Below are positions 48,801-58,647 of a stretch of DNA of 64,000 nucleotides, piece after piece. The notes under the pieces were generated by a model that was not told the DNA's origin, did not search any database, and worked only from the letters and a program-made list of their open reading frames with translations. Position 1 is the stretch's first letter; each line of letters opens with the position of its first letter. The DNA is taken from NCBI GenBank assembly GCA_037176845.1, contig JAYKXP010000005.1:806001-870000 (forward strand), in the 5' to 3' direction. This DNA is from Paramarasmius palmivorus (lineage: Eukaryota; Basidiomycota; Agaricomycetes; Agaricales; Marasmiaceae). The position numbers were made by a program, and so were the translations under genes.

Positions 48801-50367
48801 TGTGGAGTTACCATCCAAGGAGGTCAAGATAGAGAACCTCGAATTCTCTCCCATGGAACGGAAGATATATGACTCGATTTATCTGTCGGCAAAGAGGAAC
48901 TTTGATGCCCTTAGTGCAAAGGGATTGTTGAGCAAGAACTATACCCATATCTTGGCGATGATCATGAAGTACGTTCTGACCTCATTGCAGACATGATACC
49001 ATGTTAATAAAGCACTACAGACTTCGACGTGCGGTGCTTCACCCCAGTCTGGTACTCGAAGAAGAGGGAGAACGAGCCTTGTCTCCAGCCGGTGATGGAA
49101 CTGTGGACGTCAATGACCTGATCAAGAAGTTTGCTGAAGACCAAGATGGCGACGCCTCAAATACCTTTGCGGAGACCGTCCTTGCGAACCTTCATGAAGA
49201 CGAGACCGCTGAATGTCCTATATGTCTAGACGTAATGGACACCCCCATGGTTATACCGGAGTGCATGCATCAATGGTATGCCTTAGCATTATAGGTGCAA
49301 ACATTTAACTCACGAGACCTTGTAGCTGCAAGGACTGCATAACGACCTACATTGCGACTTGTGAGATGAAGGGCGAGGAGACGAAATGTCCCACTTGTTC
49401 TCGTGGGCCCATCAAGGTATGTGAAGGTGTGTGTAAGAGTAGGGTGATAGCTTAAGGATCTGGTAGCAAAACGCGCTAATGGAAGTCGTACGCCCACTAC
49501 CGAGTTCCCAAAACTCCAATCCCGAGGTCGTTCTCCGGCGAAATGATTTCGCATCTTCCACCAAACTGACAGCCTTAACCGACCACCTCCGTTCGTGTTC
49601 GCGTTCCTCTCATTTGTTTTGCATAGCCTGAACAGTTTTATAGGTCGCCTCAGAGATCAAGATCCCTGTTTCCGAGCTGTTGTCTTTTCTCAATTCACGA
49701 GCTTCCTTGACTTGATCGAGACAGCGATGAAGAGGGAGAAATACGATCACTATCGCTACGACGGGTCGATGGATATCAAGAAACGCAACGCTTCCATCGC
49801 TGGTTTCAAGTCGCCTTCTCGGACACCCAAAATCTTTCTAGTCAGTCTGAAGGCAGGCGGTGTCGGATTGAATGTCAGTGTACCACAAAAGCCCTTAATG
49901 ACCGGCAAGCTAATCTTTGAAACCTAGTTGACTGTCGCGAACCACGTTTTCATGGTATGGTTCATCTATCAACCAGAGATATCTTTGCTCAAACAATCTC
50001 ATGACTTTAGATGGATTGCTGGTGGAATGCCGCTACGGAGAATCAAGGTTAGCTGTCTTCGATCCCTGTACTTGGAAAATTAACCTCATGCTATACCTAG
50101 CTATCGACCGTGTTCATCGTCTTGGACAAGAAAAGACGGTTTATGTGACTCATTTCCTAGTGCGTTACCTGTCCGTCCATATCTTATTCGTTCCTCACGC
50201 GAAGATAGATATCAAACACAATAGAAGGCCGGATAGTCCAAATACAAAAACGTAAAACAGCAATAGTAAAAGAGGCTTTCCGAGGAAGTGGGGGTGGTAA
50301 GGGTGCTGGAGGAGATCCTGAGAGTATCGAGAACCTCAAGATCATGTTTGGAGAGAACGGTATATGA
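45861..50367 (+). CDS. RAD5: RAD5/HLTF-like SWI2/SNF2 translocase and RING ubiquitin ligase
   Basis: Acts in error-free bypass of stalled replication forks: fork remodelling by the ATPase and K63-linked polyubiquitination of PCNA by the RING with Ubc13-Mms2. The acidic N-terminus (FFADSDDEEDVRMDSSG) is followed by a HIRAN domain (HFPAYIGEFLVPNAWSTVSG, about residue 155). The SNF2 ATPase has KGGILADEMGMGKT, ATLIVAPTSLLNQWAEEIE, the DEAH box VVLDEAHACKSRNSK and RRWAVTGTPIVNKLEDL. A C3HC4 RING sits between the ATPase lobes (ECPICLDVMDTPMVIPECMH, CPTC). The second lobe has FRAVVFSQFTSFLDLIE, GGVGLNLTVANHVF, DCWWNAATENQAIDRVHRLG and HFLISNTIEGRIVQIQKRK. The Walker A region spans two micro-exons. 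About 15 introns. Confidence 0.93.
47713..47717 (+). other. 5-nt micro-exon (AGATG) in the RAD5 Walker A region
   Basis: The upstream exon ends ATT TTA GC at 47663 (donor gtgcgt). The acceptor acctacag ends at 47712, and the donor gtgatt starts at 47718. AGATG completes GCA and GAT and leaves G, which is needed to spell Ala-Asp-Glu-Met. Confidence 0.75.
47792..47794 (+). other. 3-nt micro-exon (AGA) in the RAD5 Walker A region
   Basis: It is flanked by acceptor cataaacag and donor gtacgt. With the G left by the previous micro-exon it spells GAG (Glu) and leaves A. The next exon (47847, after tttcag) begins TG GGA ATG GGC AAG ACG, giving Met-Gly-Met-Gly-Lys-Thr. Confidence 0.72.
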
Positions 50368-50464
50368 TGTGTAAATTTCTTGGATGAGTATGAGTGTTGC
50401 CGGAATGATGGATCCATATGTGAGATGTGTACAAAGCGTGTCGAGATGCCAATGATGAACGAGC

Positions 50465-51086
50465 TCATCGATTCAGTCTTCCGAAAGAAAACTCGCCGAT
50501 AGCATGGCCAAGGATGATACTAATGATGTAGGAAGCGTTGAATGTCCTGAGATGAAATCATTGGTCAGATAGTCGAGGAAAGTATGATTTGGGGCTTGAC
50601 TTACATGACAACCAACATCAAAAGGTAATGGATAGTGGTGACTGCTCCTTGCAAAAATGCGCGAGATAATTCATGTGAGAGGACGAATTTGGGTTTGGGA
50701 GCTGGCGCAGTCTTTACACCCTCGCGAAGATTCTCTGTACTGCCTTCATAGTCTTCTTGAAGTCGAGCAGTCCTGTTACTTGGCATGAGGATCCTGAATC
50801 TGGGCAATATGTTTAACACTTACCTCGCTTTAAATCGTCGTTCCACTCCTCGATAATAAGCGTGAAACCATCGGTCGAAAATGGCGATCACAAAGAAGAT
50901 CAAGCATGCACCAAAGATGGCACCTGCTGAGTTGGGTACAATGGACTTGAAAAGTAACACATCCGCTCCCTTAGTGAAATGAAGGTATGGGACCATCATC
51001 ATATGCGACATAGACATAGACGAGTCCGTCGAGTTGTCCATGCCGGACATTGACCCCATATCTCCCATATCATGGTCGTGCGACAT
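50465..51086 (-). CDS. CTR-family copper transporter
   Basis: Trimeric channel for Cu(I) uptake at the plasma membrane, or export from the vacuole. The N-terminus is rich in Met, His and Asp (MSHDHDMGDMGSMSGMDNST, then SMSMSHMMMV), typical Mets motifs. Three membrane segments follow: SAGAIFGACLIFFVIAIFD, then LSRAFLQGAVTTIHYLLMLVVM containing the MxxxM selectivity motif, then TFNASYIISIILGHAIGEFS containing the GxxxG packing motif. The joins at about 50820 and 50580 preserve frame. It is small, as usual for the family (about 170 residues). It is divergent from a ferric/cupric reductase, which would supply reduced copper. Confidence 0.92.
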
Positions 51087-52313
51087 GACGAATAAATTCG
51101 AGTGTGAGCGGAGAATACGTGAGGGGGAGTGAGCGGGAGTGAGAACGGGGCGCTCCCCTGGTGGTCTAATATGTATTTCAGGTTCACGTCCCTAATGGAC
51201 CTTTATCCTTTTTCGCGCCACAGTGATGGGCGGAGTGGGCCGGTGAACGGAAACTGACTTGGTTTGTTTTTGGTTTGTTGATTGTTTGTGATGTCCCTTG
51301 AATACGAACCAGTTTGCTTTGGTAAGCTGCAGGCACGACCCCAGCAGCCAATAGGAGAATTGACTCGTCCCTCCAGAAATTGCCTCAATCTCGAACTGGG
51401 CCGGCTTCAAGCAGTTATAAAGCCCCTTCGCAGCGTTGCAACAACTTTTCTCTCTTTGCCCATCATCGACCTCATCTAGTGCGACCATTCCAAACAATTT
51501 TTGGCGACTTTTGCAACAATACATTCTCAAAACAAAGCTTTCTGGTCACGATGAGCGGTTCTCTTTCAGCTTGACGCGTCGGGAAATCTCCCAAATCATC
51601 AGACATTCCAACCACTCTTCCTTTCGGAACTTTGTAGGATACTCAAAGAAACGACGCTACATCGGAAGGCGTGTGTCTTATGAACTTTGCCAGAATCTCT
51701 CTATATGGCCGACCAGGTGAGTAATAACCGCGTTCATGATGCACCAGTTCTATTGATACGCATGTCTTCATAGAGTTCCTTTACCCAAGTGGCTCGCCCG
51801 CTGTTGCCTGCCTGGCGGTGACTCCAAACCGACACGAAAAATTTTTTGTCATGTGTGGGAACGGCATCCTTCCAATAAGCTGTTCGACCGCCAGTAACCC
51901 AAGCGACTTAACTTAGGTAAATCAGGACCTGGAGCACTACAAGTTCAATTTATCCGCCCTTTTGTGTACTTGGTCAAGGCTTGTGCGTTTACGTGGAGAC
52001 TTTCAAGCTTCTTGGGGTCCTCTTCAAGCTCAAATTTTTCCGTTCACAAATATCCCCAGCAACCCGCTCACTGCCCGAATCACCGGCAACAGGTGTCTTC
52101 AATATGTCCTTGTCTTAGCCAATTGCCTGGCCGGAATTTCGCAGGATCTGGGATTGATCTCGCATGATTGTTCCTTTTTCTTTAACCCGATGTTTGCTGT
52201 CTCATCCCCCGTTTGGGTTGTAATTTAATTCTGCTATTAAACGTACAATCCATGCACCTGATTCCTTGGTTCCTTCCCCCAAACCTCACGTCGTTACCAG
52301 GCCTTTGAATACG
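51087..52313. promoter_or_regulatory. 1.2 kb between CTR and FRE genes with an internal TATA promoter
   Basis: The region should hold the CTR promoter and the ferric reductase promoter. A TATA box (ttataaa) at 51415, on the plus strand, is followed by a long leader with a 7-codon ORF at 51551. Next comes ATG GCC GAC CAG at 51705 followed by a gtgagt donor. Splicing to 51774 (after cttcatag) would give a 19-residue peptide ending at 51821. This could be a separate short transcript or the leader of the reductase gene with upstream ORFs. I cannot name a metal-responsive site with confidence. Confidence 0.4.
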
Positions 52314-54610
52314 ATGGGTCTCATTTGGCTGAGAACGCCTACGACATGGCATTCCACCCGTGTCGATCGAGCTAATGCCTTCAACTATTCGGCCATGACG
52401 CCGGAGGAGGCGACGATGATCACCGCCAAATTCACTTTTGTAAGTCTTCGCTCATTCGCTTCGCACTGCCAGAAATTGAGAGATCGCTTCCCGTAGTGGT
52501 ATGAGGCGGACTGGGACTATGGACATCCTACCGTAATCTTCTTTTGCGTTGCGATAGCGTTGGCGATCATTCTTAGGGTTATTTTTGCTCTCAGAAATGG
52601 GTACGTGATCCTCAAGATTCGTTCCTCACATGGACTTAACGCAATATCCATAGCAAAACTTCAGCTCGCACACAAGTTAACCTTGTGGATCGAGGCGCCG
52701 CCTTCGTGCGCTACACTGTGGCTCGCCAATACCGCATTCCTCGCTTTCATTGGTATTCTCCACCGCTCGCAGCTATTATCGCCGTTTCGAGCATTTTCAT
52801 CTTCACCATGGGTCTCATGCTTGGTCCTCGCCCATACTACTGGCCAAATGTTCATGTTATGGGGCACAGTCCACCTATTGCTACCCGCTCTGGATGGCTG
52901 TCCATTGCCATTATGCCTTTTATGATGTACGTGTGCCGTCATTACCTCAAGGAATGATATGAGCTCATCATCGCTTTCTCTACCACAGTGCGTTTGCGAC
53001 CAAGGTCAACTGGATAGGAGCACTTGCAGGGACATCGCATGAGAAACTGCAAGTCTTCCATCGCTGGACCGCCTTAATCATGTGTACGCTGCGCTATTGT
53101 TCACCCGAAGACAGTCAATTTTCTAATGGACATTATAGACATTACATCGCTCGTACATACCTTCCCATTCATCGTTCAGAGTATTCAGCTCGGTGAAATG
53201 GAAGCAAACTGGTCGACAACGCCATGGTACTGGTCGGGTGTGGCTGCGCTTGTTCCCCAGACCTATCTCGTCTTCTTGTCTTGGGGTATCTTTAGGAACA
53301 AGTACTACGAGACTTTCAAAAAGTTACATTTCATGTGCGTTATATTTTCTTTTGCTTCATGACCGAGCTTTACTAACTGGGACTCGTAGCGCTGCTGGTA
53401 TATTCATGGCAGCTTTGTTTGTCCACTGCAATTTCCGTTTGACATCTTGGTAAGATACCTATGTTTTCTTTGTCAAACGGCCAGATAATTCTTACTCGTT
53501 ACCTAGGGACTACTTCGCTGCCACCGCCGCTATTTGGTTTACAGTGCTGTGCTTCAGGCACTTCCGTACGATTTACAACACCGGTCTTCTTGGTGTTCCT
53601 GCTACTCTCGAAGCTTTGCCTGACGGTATGATGAAACTCACCGTACAGACGCCCTCTCGCGTAAAGTGGACGCCCGGGCAACACGTCCTAGTCAGGGTTC
53701 TCAATTCAGGAATACATGCTTTCTCATCACACCCGTTCACTGTCTCTTCTCTCCATGAAGACGGTCATCTCGAGTTGGTCTTCAAGGTCCACGGTGGTAT
53801 TACGTTGAAGCTTGCGAGTATGGTTTCTGGGAAGCCTTCTCGCTCGGTGCGTGTTGCCATCGACGGTCCTTACGGTGGTGTCCCTTCATTGAAAGGATAT
53901 GACCATGTATATCTCCTTGCTGGAGGAGCTGGTAAGTTTTTTTTTACGTCCAGGCTGATGGCACTGTCTTAATGTGATCACTTTAGGTATCACTCTCACT
54001 CTACCACTTCTGAAGCAACTCATAAGGGACGGTGCCAGTGGCGTGGACTTTTTACTTGCGGTAAAACGCCGAGGTATGTCATCCTTTTCTCCTTTGTGCA
54101 TTTATTTCTCAAGGCTGATGCTGTGCCTGTAGAAACAGCTGCTTGGCTGCAAGAATCACTGGCAGGAGCCAAAGCGGCTGGTGTAACGACGCACGTCCAT
54201 GTTACGGGTTCGTCTGAACAGGGCGGTCCCGAACATCTCAAGACCGACGAAGAAGGAAGCCCAAGCAGCAGTGTCCAGGATCTCAAGCACCCCGAGGATG
54301 TTGTCCTTGGACGCCCTGATCTTCCTGCTATCGTCCATAAAGCAGTCAAGTCCCACAAGGGCAGAATCGCCATCATTGGTATGTTTGCGTCGTCCAGTGT
54401 AGACAAGTGCTTTAGCTGATTGCCACTCAAGCTTGCGGTCCCGAATCGTTCTTGTATGATGTTCGTAATACCGTAGCGGAGTGCCAGCTTGTACTCGCCG
54501 ATGGATACGGTACTTGCACTGATTTGTTCTTGCACACGGAAAATTACAGGTACGTCTCTTCCCACCGAACGACTTGGCGTGTGGTGCTAATATCCAATCA
54601 CAGTTGGTAA
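52314..54610 (+). CDS. Ferric/cupric reductase (FRE family, intact)
   Basis: Plasma-membrane flavocytochrome that reduces Fe(III) or Cu(II) outside the cell with cytosolic NADPH. It has a short external N-terminus with no clear signal peptide (MGLIWLRTPTTWHSTRVDRA). TM1 is in GHPTVIFFCVAIALAIILRV. Heme ligands lie in FHRWTALIMYITSLVHTFPF and FIAAGIFMAALFVHCNFRL. The FAD domain has WTPGQHVLVRV and HAFSSHPFTVSSL, and the NADPH site has YLLAGGAG joined to ITLTLPLLKQL. Near the end is ACGPESFLYDV, and the last codons splice to give NYSW. About nine short introns, all frame-preserving. It differs clearly from the reductase at 20744, so the two are old paralogues. It is head-to-head with the CTR copper transporter. 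Confidence 0.9.
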
Positions 54611-55379
54611 ACTTCCGAGGATTCTGAGTCGGTTCTTCTTCGATTTCTTATGACTTAGTACTTGCTTAGTACATACTACTTGTGGTGTAATAATTCTCCC
54701 CAGTCTGTCGATAAATACATGCCGTTTATTGAATTCCAGACCATGGTGTGAGTCTCAAGCTTGTGAGAGATGTGGGAAATAATCTCTCGAAAGGGCTGAG
54801 CTATCTTGTACTACTTGAGTCCGATTCAGTTCACGAATAGATCAGGGAACTTGTGAAAAATTTTTTGTCGCCCGCCAAGTCCAAAAAAGGGCCTCGCGAA
54901 AATGACTCGCGTGTACAAAAAGCCTCGCGTGGCTGTTTGACATCATTTCTCCCGCGCAGTATAAAAAGCTCAAATGCCTCGGGCGATATCTCTTGATGGA
55001 CCCCCGCAAAGTTCCTTCCCTTCCCATCCTTCACTTCCTTCACTGTCTTTTCATGCCTGTCTTCCCCCGCACCTTGGCCACTCCGATGTCTACATTGCCT
55101 GCTTAACTTCTATATCCTTCTATGTCCCTCTTCACGTCAAGCCTGTGCAATGACAAGGACCTCTTTAAATCCTCAAAGAGGAACCTTCAAAGAACTCTTA
55201 ACACCAAGTCTACGGTATAACCTATGGGGCGAACATTGTATCTCTAGGCTGCTGTAAAGGTATATTCGACCTAGTCCAAGGGACTTTACACTAGTGAGTG
55301 CCACATTACTTCATGCTGTCTTGACTTAACGTCTTGTCAGCCTTGTGCTATCACCAATCCTTCTCAAGTCCTTCACACG
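54611..55379 (+). promoter_or_regulatory. Promoter and leader of the small gene at 55380
   Basis: A TATA box (tataaaaag) lies at 54960. Upstream are two ctcgcgtg copies (about 54906 and 54923) and cgcgtggctgtttgacatcat at 54926, which also occurs before the decayed paralogue near 19664. A pyrimidine-rich leader follows. A likely 5' UTR intron runs from gtgagt (about 55275) to cttgtcag (about 55340), just before the ATG. Confidence 0.55.
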
Positions 55380-55796
55380 ATGTCTCGTACCTCACCGCAT
55401 GTTGTCTATATCACGTCCGACCATCGTGGGTTTCCAGAGTCATCACCAAGTACACCATCTCTCCGAGAATACCACCGCTATGCCCATGAGCCCCATCGCC
55501 ATGCTACGAAAACCCCATCGCTCTTGTCTAGGTCGGATTCTATCACGGCTATCGATCCTGTTGTCAAGCCTCGATTGGTCCAGCATGTTCCTTCCGAGCT
55601 TCGTCGTCATTATGGTGTGATCAAGCCCATAGAATTCCATAGGTACAAGGGGCATCTTGGAGTCTGTTGTCGCCGAGCTTTTTCAGTTACTCAGGACCCT
55701 CCTCGTGCTGCGTTCCCGAGTTTTGACAGATACTCAGGAACTTCCTTATGGCTCTATTATGAATCCACTGAACGAGCCAGCTCGAAACTTCCGTAG
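55380..55796 (+). CDS. Small unknown protein with SDHRG motif (138 aa)
   Basis: I do not recognise the family. The ORF is intronless, begins MSRTSPHVVYITSDHRGFPE, and is rich in His, Arg, Ser and Tyr (YHRYAHEPHRHATKTPS). It has a central LVQHVPSELRRHYGVIKPIE and ends YSGTSLWLYYESTERA. It shows no signal peptide, helix or Cys cluster. A decayed relative lies at 20067, with shared SDHRG and VTQ-x-x-PR blocks and a shared promoter element. A strong-looking TATA promoter and long leader suggest a highly or conditionally expressed gene; that is inference. Coding potential is supported mainly by the paralogue similarity. Confidence 0.55.
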   Translation: MSRTSPHVVYITSDHRGFPESSPSTPSLREYHRYAHEPHRHATKTPSLLSRSDSITAIDPVVKPRLVQHVPSELRRHYGVIKPIEFHRYKGHLGVCCRRAFSVTQDPPRAAFPSFDRYSGTSLWLYYESTERASSKLP

Positions 55797-56057
55797 CCAA
55801 TTCTAGTTCCAGGCGCCGATTCCTCTCCTTTTGGACAAGCAGGGGCCGTTAGCCGTGGATAAACCAGACAGGGTGAAAGCTGAGAGTTCTACCGTTTGAG
55901 ACGCTCTTCCATGCACACTGACGAAATTCGTAACGTATTGATTTCAATCGAAGTCATTTGTACACAATACTTATTACATGCAATATTAAAGACAAGATGT
56001 GTGCCCTAGATGCGGTGACGACAAGAAATCCAAGAAAAACAGTGCATCATCGCACTT

Positions 56058-57733
56058 CTACGTATTCAACGGTACAGACCAATGCAGGGCCGTTCCATCC
56101 ACTTCAAAGCTACTCGAACGAAGTTGATGTAGCTGGAGCTCGGTGGCTCTGTCCATACTATTGGCCCCAACTCCTGTGCCATCATATACAAGCCTCTCCA
56201 ACCGTGGATTCTGTCTCCCGCCGTCTCCTGTTCCGCTACCTACTCGTTGGTTGAGCATCCGTATAAGTGTCGAGCTCATAAACCTATGGGGATAAAAGAT
56301 ACCCAACTCCCGCAATTTAGGCACAAGACGCGGCATCCTGCTTTCCCCAGTGCGAATACTCCCCATAGCTGCAACAAAGGGCTCACAAGCACTCGAAACA
56401 TGCAACGAATGCAGATCCGGTACAGCCGCCAACATCCCTACAACTGCGGTAATGTCCAGACCGTGCAACTCTAGGCATAATGATCGCAGAGTAGGCGCCA
56501 CACGTGCAAGGAAGGGAGTTATACCGGGGATCTTGTTGCCGTCTGCGGTGAGGCAGAGGATTCGCAGGTTAGGTACCGTCAGAGTCTCTAGCAAGAGTGG
56601 AGAGACACTGCATGAATAGGCAGGGAAGAGGTGCAGTTTATGGAGGTATATTAGTGCGGGTCTCGGTTGGGGAATATTAATGACTGTGGGTGGTTTGGGG
56701 TTCCATTGGGAGGTCCATATGCGCCGACGTATTCCCACTCTCGAAGTCGGCTCATATGGCTGATGTATTCCACGCTGTCGCAAGTCCCACGTTGTGTCGA
56801 GTGAGCTCGGAAATGAGTTATCTGTCCCCAGGGAAGACGAATTATCGTTGAAGGATTAAGATCTGCACCTCGTAGACTGAACGTTTTCAGTTCCGGGGCA
56901 ACCGCGAATCCGTCTATCAAGCCAGGAAAGCCAGGAAGATACGCCCCCCTGTAATCCAGGTAAAGATGACGCAGAATCGGGATATTTCCCTTTACCATCG
57001 ATGCCATCCTTTGAACGGTCTGATAATCTGGGCTCGGTATATTGAATAATAGGTGCAACGTCTCCCATCTGTCGGAATGTGTGCAAAGAGAAACCAGCAT
57101 GAGGCTAAAGGCATGCTGTGGTCGAGGAGGGGGCATGAGACCAGGCGAAACGTTGCTATTGTCGAGATCATGCAAATAAATGGCAAGTGGGTGATTTCTG
57201 GAGCGCTGTAGCTGAAGTATCAGCCTACCGAGTCGAGAATCATTGGAAGGGTGGCCGAAACTGAGTGCGACGCGCGACCAAAGGAACGAGAAGGAGATTG
57301 CTGCGACTCTCCAATGATGGCTAACTTGGGAAATGTTCCAAGGTGGTTGGGTATGGTTTAATGAGTCCTGAAGGAAGGGCACACCAAACATGGTCGTGAT
57401 ACCAAACGCCTGTTCTACGCACGCCCGGAATATTTCACGCAGTACTACATCAGGTAGTCGTCGCACAGGGTGGGTTATCCTCCTGTACGTCTCTGCGTAG
57501 GTTTCCAAACGCACATTTTCATCGCGCAACGCCACCAGCTCCTGCTCCTTTATAGCGATGGCCTTTGTGACGTTCCTTTGACGTTCCTCGATGTCTGCAA
57601 GATTGTTTTTGAATATATGACAGTCGTTATGAGAAGGGCAGATGTTGGTATGGCACAAGCTTTCTGCCTGCTGAGAGGGAGGAACCACGTTTGGTGCGAG
57701 GGGGCTGCATTGCAGACATGGTGATCGCGACAT
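56058..57733 (-). pseudogene. F-box/LRR-like protein gene with a single frameshift
   Basis: The N-terminal part (57733-56700) has a Cys/His-containing start (CLQCSPLAP, CHTNICPSHNDCH). A coiled coil follows (ADIEERQRNVTKAIAIKEQE), the usual lead-in of this agaricomycete F-box class, then the F-box-like core HPVRRLPDVVLREIFRACVE and ISQVSHHWRVAAISFSFLWS. LRR-like segments follow (IPILRHLYLDYRGAYLPGFP). Near 56688-56700, in runs of G on the plus strand, the frame must move by one base to continue as TVINIPQPRPALIYLHKLHL and further LRRs (TLRSLCLELHGLDITAVVGM) to the stop at 56058. A 118-base intron could bypass the shift but would remove LRR-like sequence. The start at 57733 is the first true ATG. 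Pseudogene or assembly indel. Confidence 0.6.
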
Positions 57734-58647
57734 CGTCACTGCTTGAAAGGCTAGCGTGAGAAATGTAAATTGATCCCCTTCGAGTATAAGTACTCAAGTG
57801 TATCAGCGCTTCAGCTGATAGATATTAGATGTTTAGATATCAGGTATTAGAAAACCTGCTACGTGATCGGCGCAGGGGTCGTACTACATGCAGACAGACA
57901 GAACGTTGCTACATGCTACTGCTACTAGTAACTAGCGCCATCACCGCGGCTCGACCTGTTACAACACGTTCCAAGGAGAGCCACCCCGTCAAAACTCATG
58001 ACATGTACGCTTGGATTGCCCCAAGATATGAACTTGTCCAAGGTCAAAAAGAGGCAGTCGAAAAGAGGTTTCTGAAATTGGCATCTTCAATTCTAGCGTC
58101 TGTCCATGACGAATGTAAAATGAAAAAGAATAATATCTCGTAAAAGGGATCTCCCATAACTTTAAAGTGACGTTGATCAAATTCGCACAAGGGATGACCG
58201 GTGACCGGTTTTGGCGAGTTCTCGTCAGCGACAATGCACAGTATAATATCGTCGGGCGCTTTATGTAAGAGTTATATGTGTACGAACTTGGAGGCAGGAA
58301 CGCGGCTTGCCGAAATACAATACTTTCTCGATATGTCATTTCGTTCTGCCATGCGTTCAAGGAACGGTAAAAGCGAGGTAAAAACGTGGTCAGAACAATG
58401 AAGAAGCAGTGGGCGCCTATGGGCGCTTGGGCGCTTGAGCACCGAGTTGTTCGTGTCCAAACATGCCCAAACAAACTCATCGGTTCGTGAACAATAGGAC
58501 CTCACAATAGAGAATATCTTATTCAACTCGGACAATGGGCTGCTGGAAGGTTAATAAGGCTATGGCTGGGACGGGAAGGAACTCGTTGTCTTCTCTTTCT
58601 CGTTCATCTCCTAGAGCATTTTTCACGAAGTTACTTGACGAACCGAT
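57734..58647. other. Intergenic region, 0.9 kb
   Basis: Only short ORFs lie here, and none has recognisable features. The stretch near 58410 has gggcgcctatgggcgcttgg, a short run of gggcgc repeats. It contains the promoters of the divergent F-box and Ser/Pro-rich genes. Confidence 0.45.

Noticed and set aside
56700..56820. A 118-base intron (gtggga...cacag) that removes the frameshift in the F-box/LRR gene
   Set aside because: It keeps frame but deletes LRR-like coding sequence and is longer than neighbouring introns; an indel in a G-run is simpler.
57829..58480. Overlapping plus and minus ORFs of 104 and 163 codons
   Set aside because: No family features, no clear promoter and no splice context; treated as chance ORFs in intergenic DNA.
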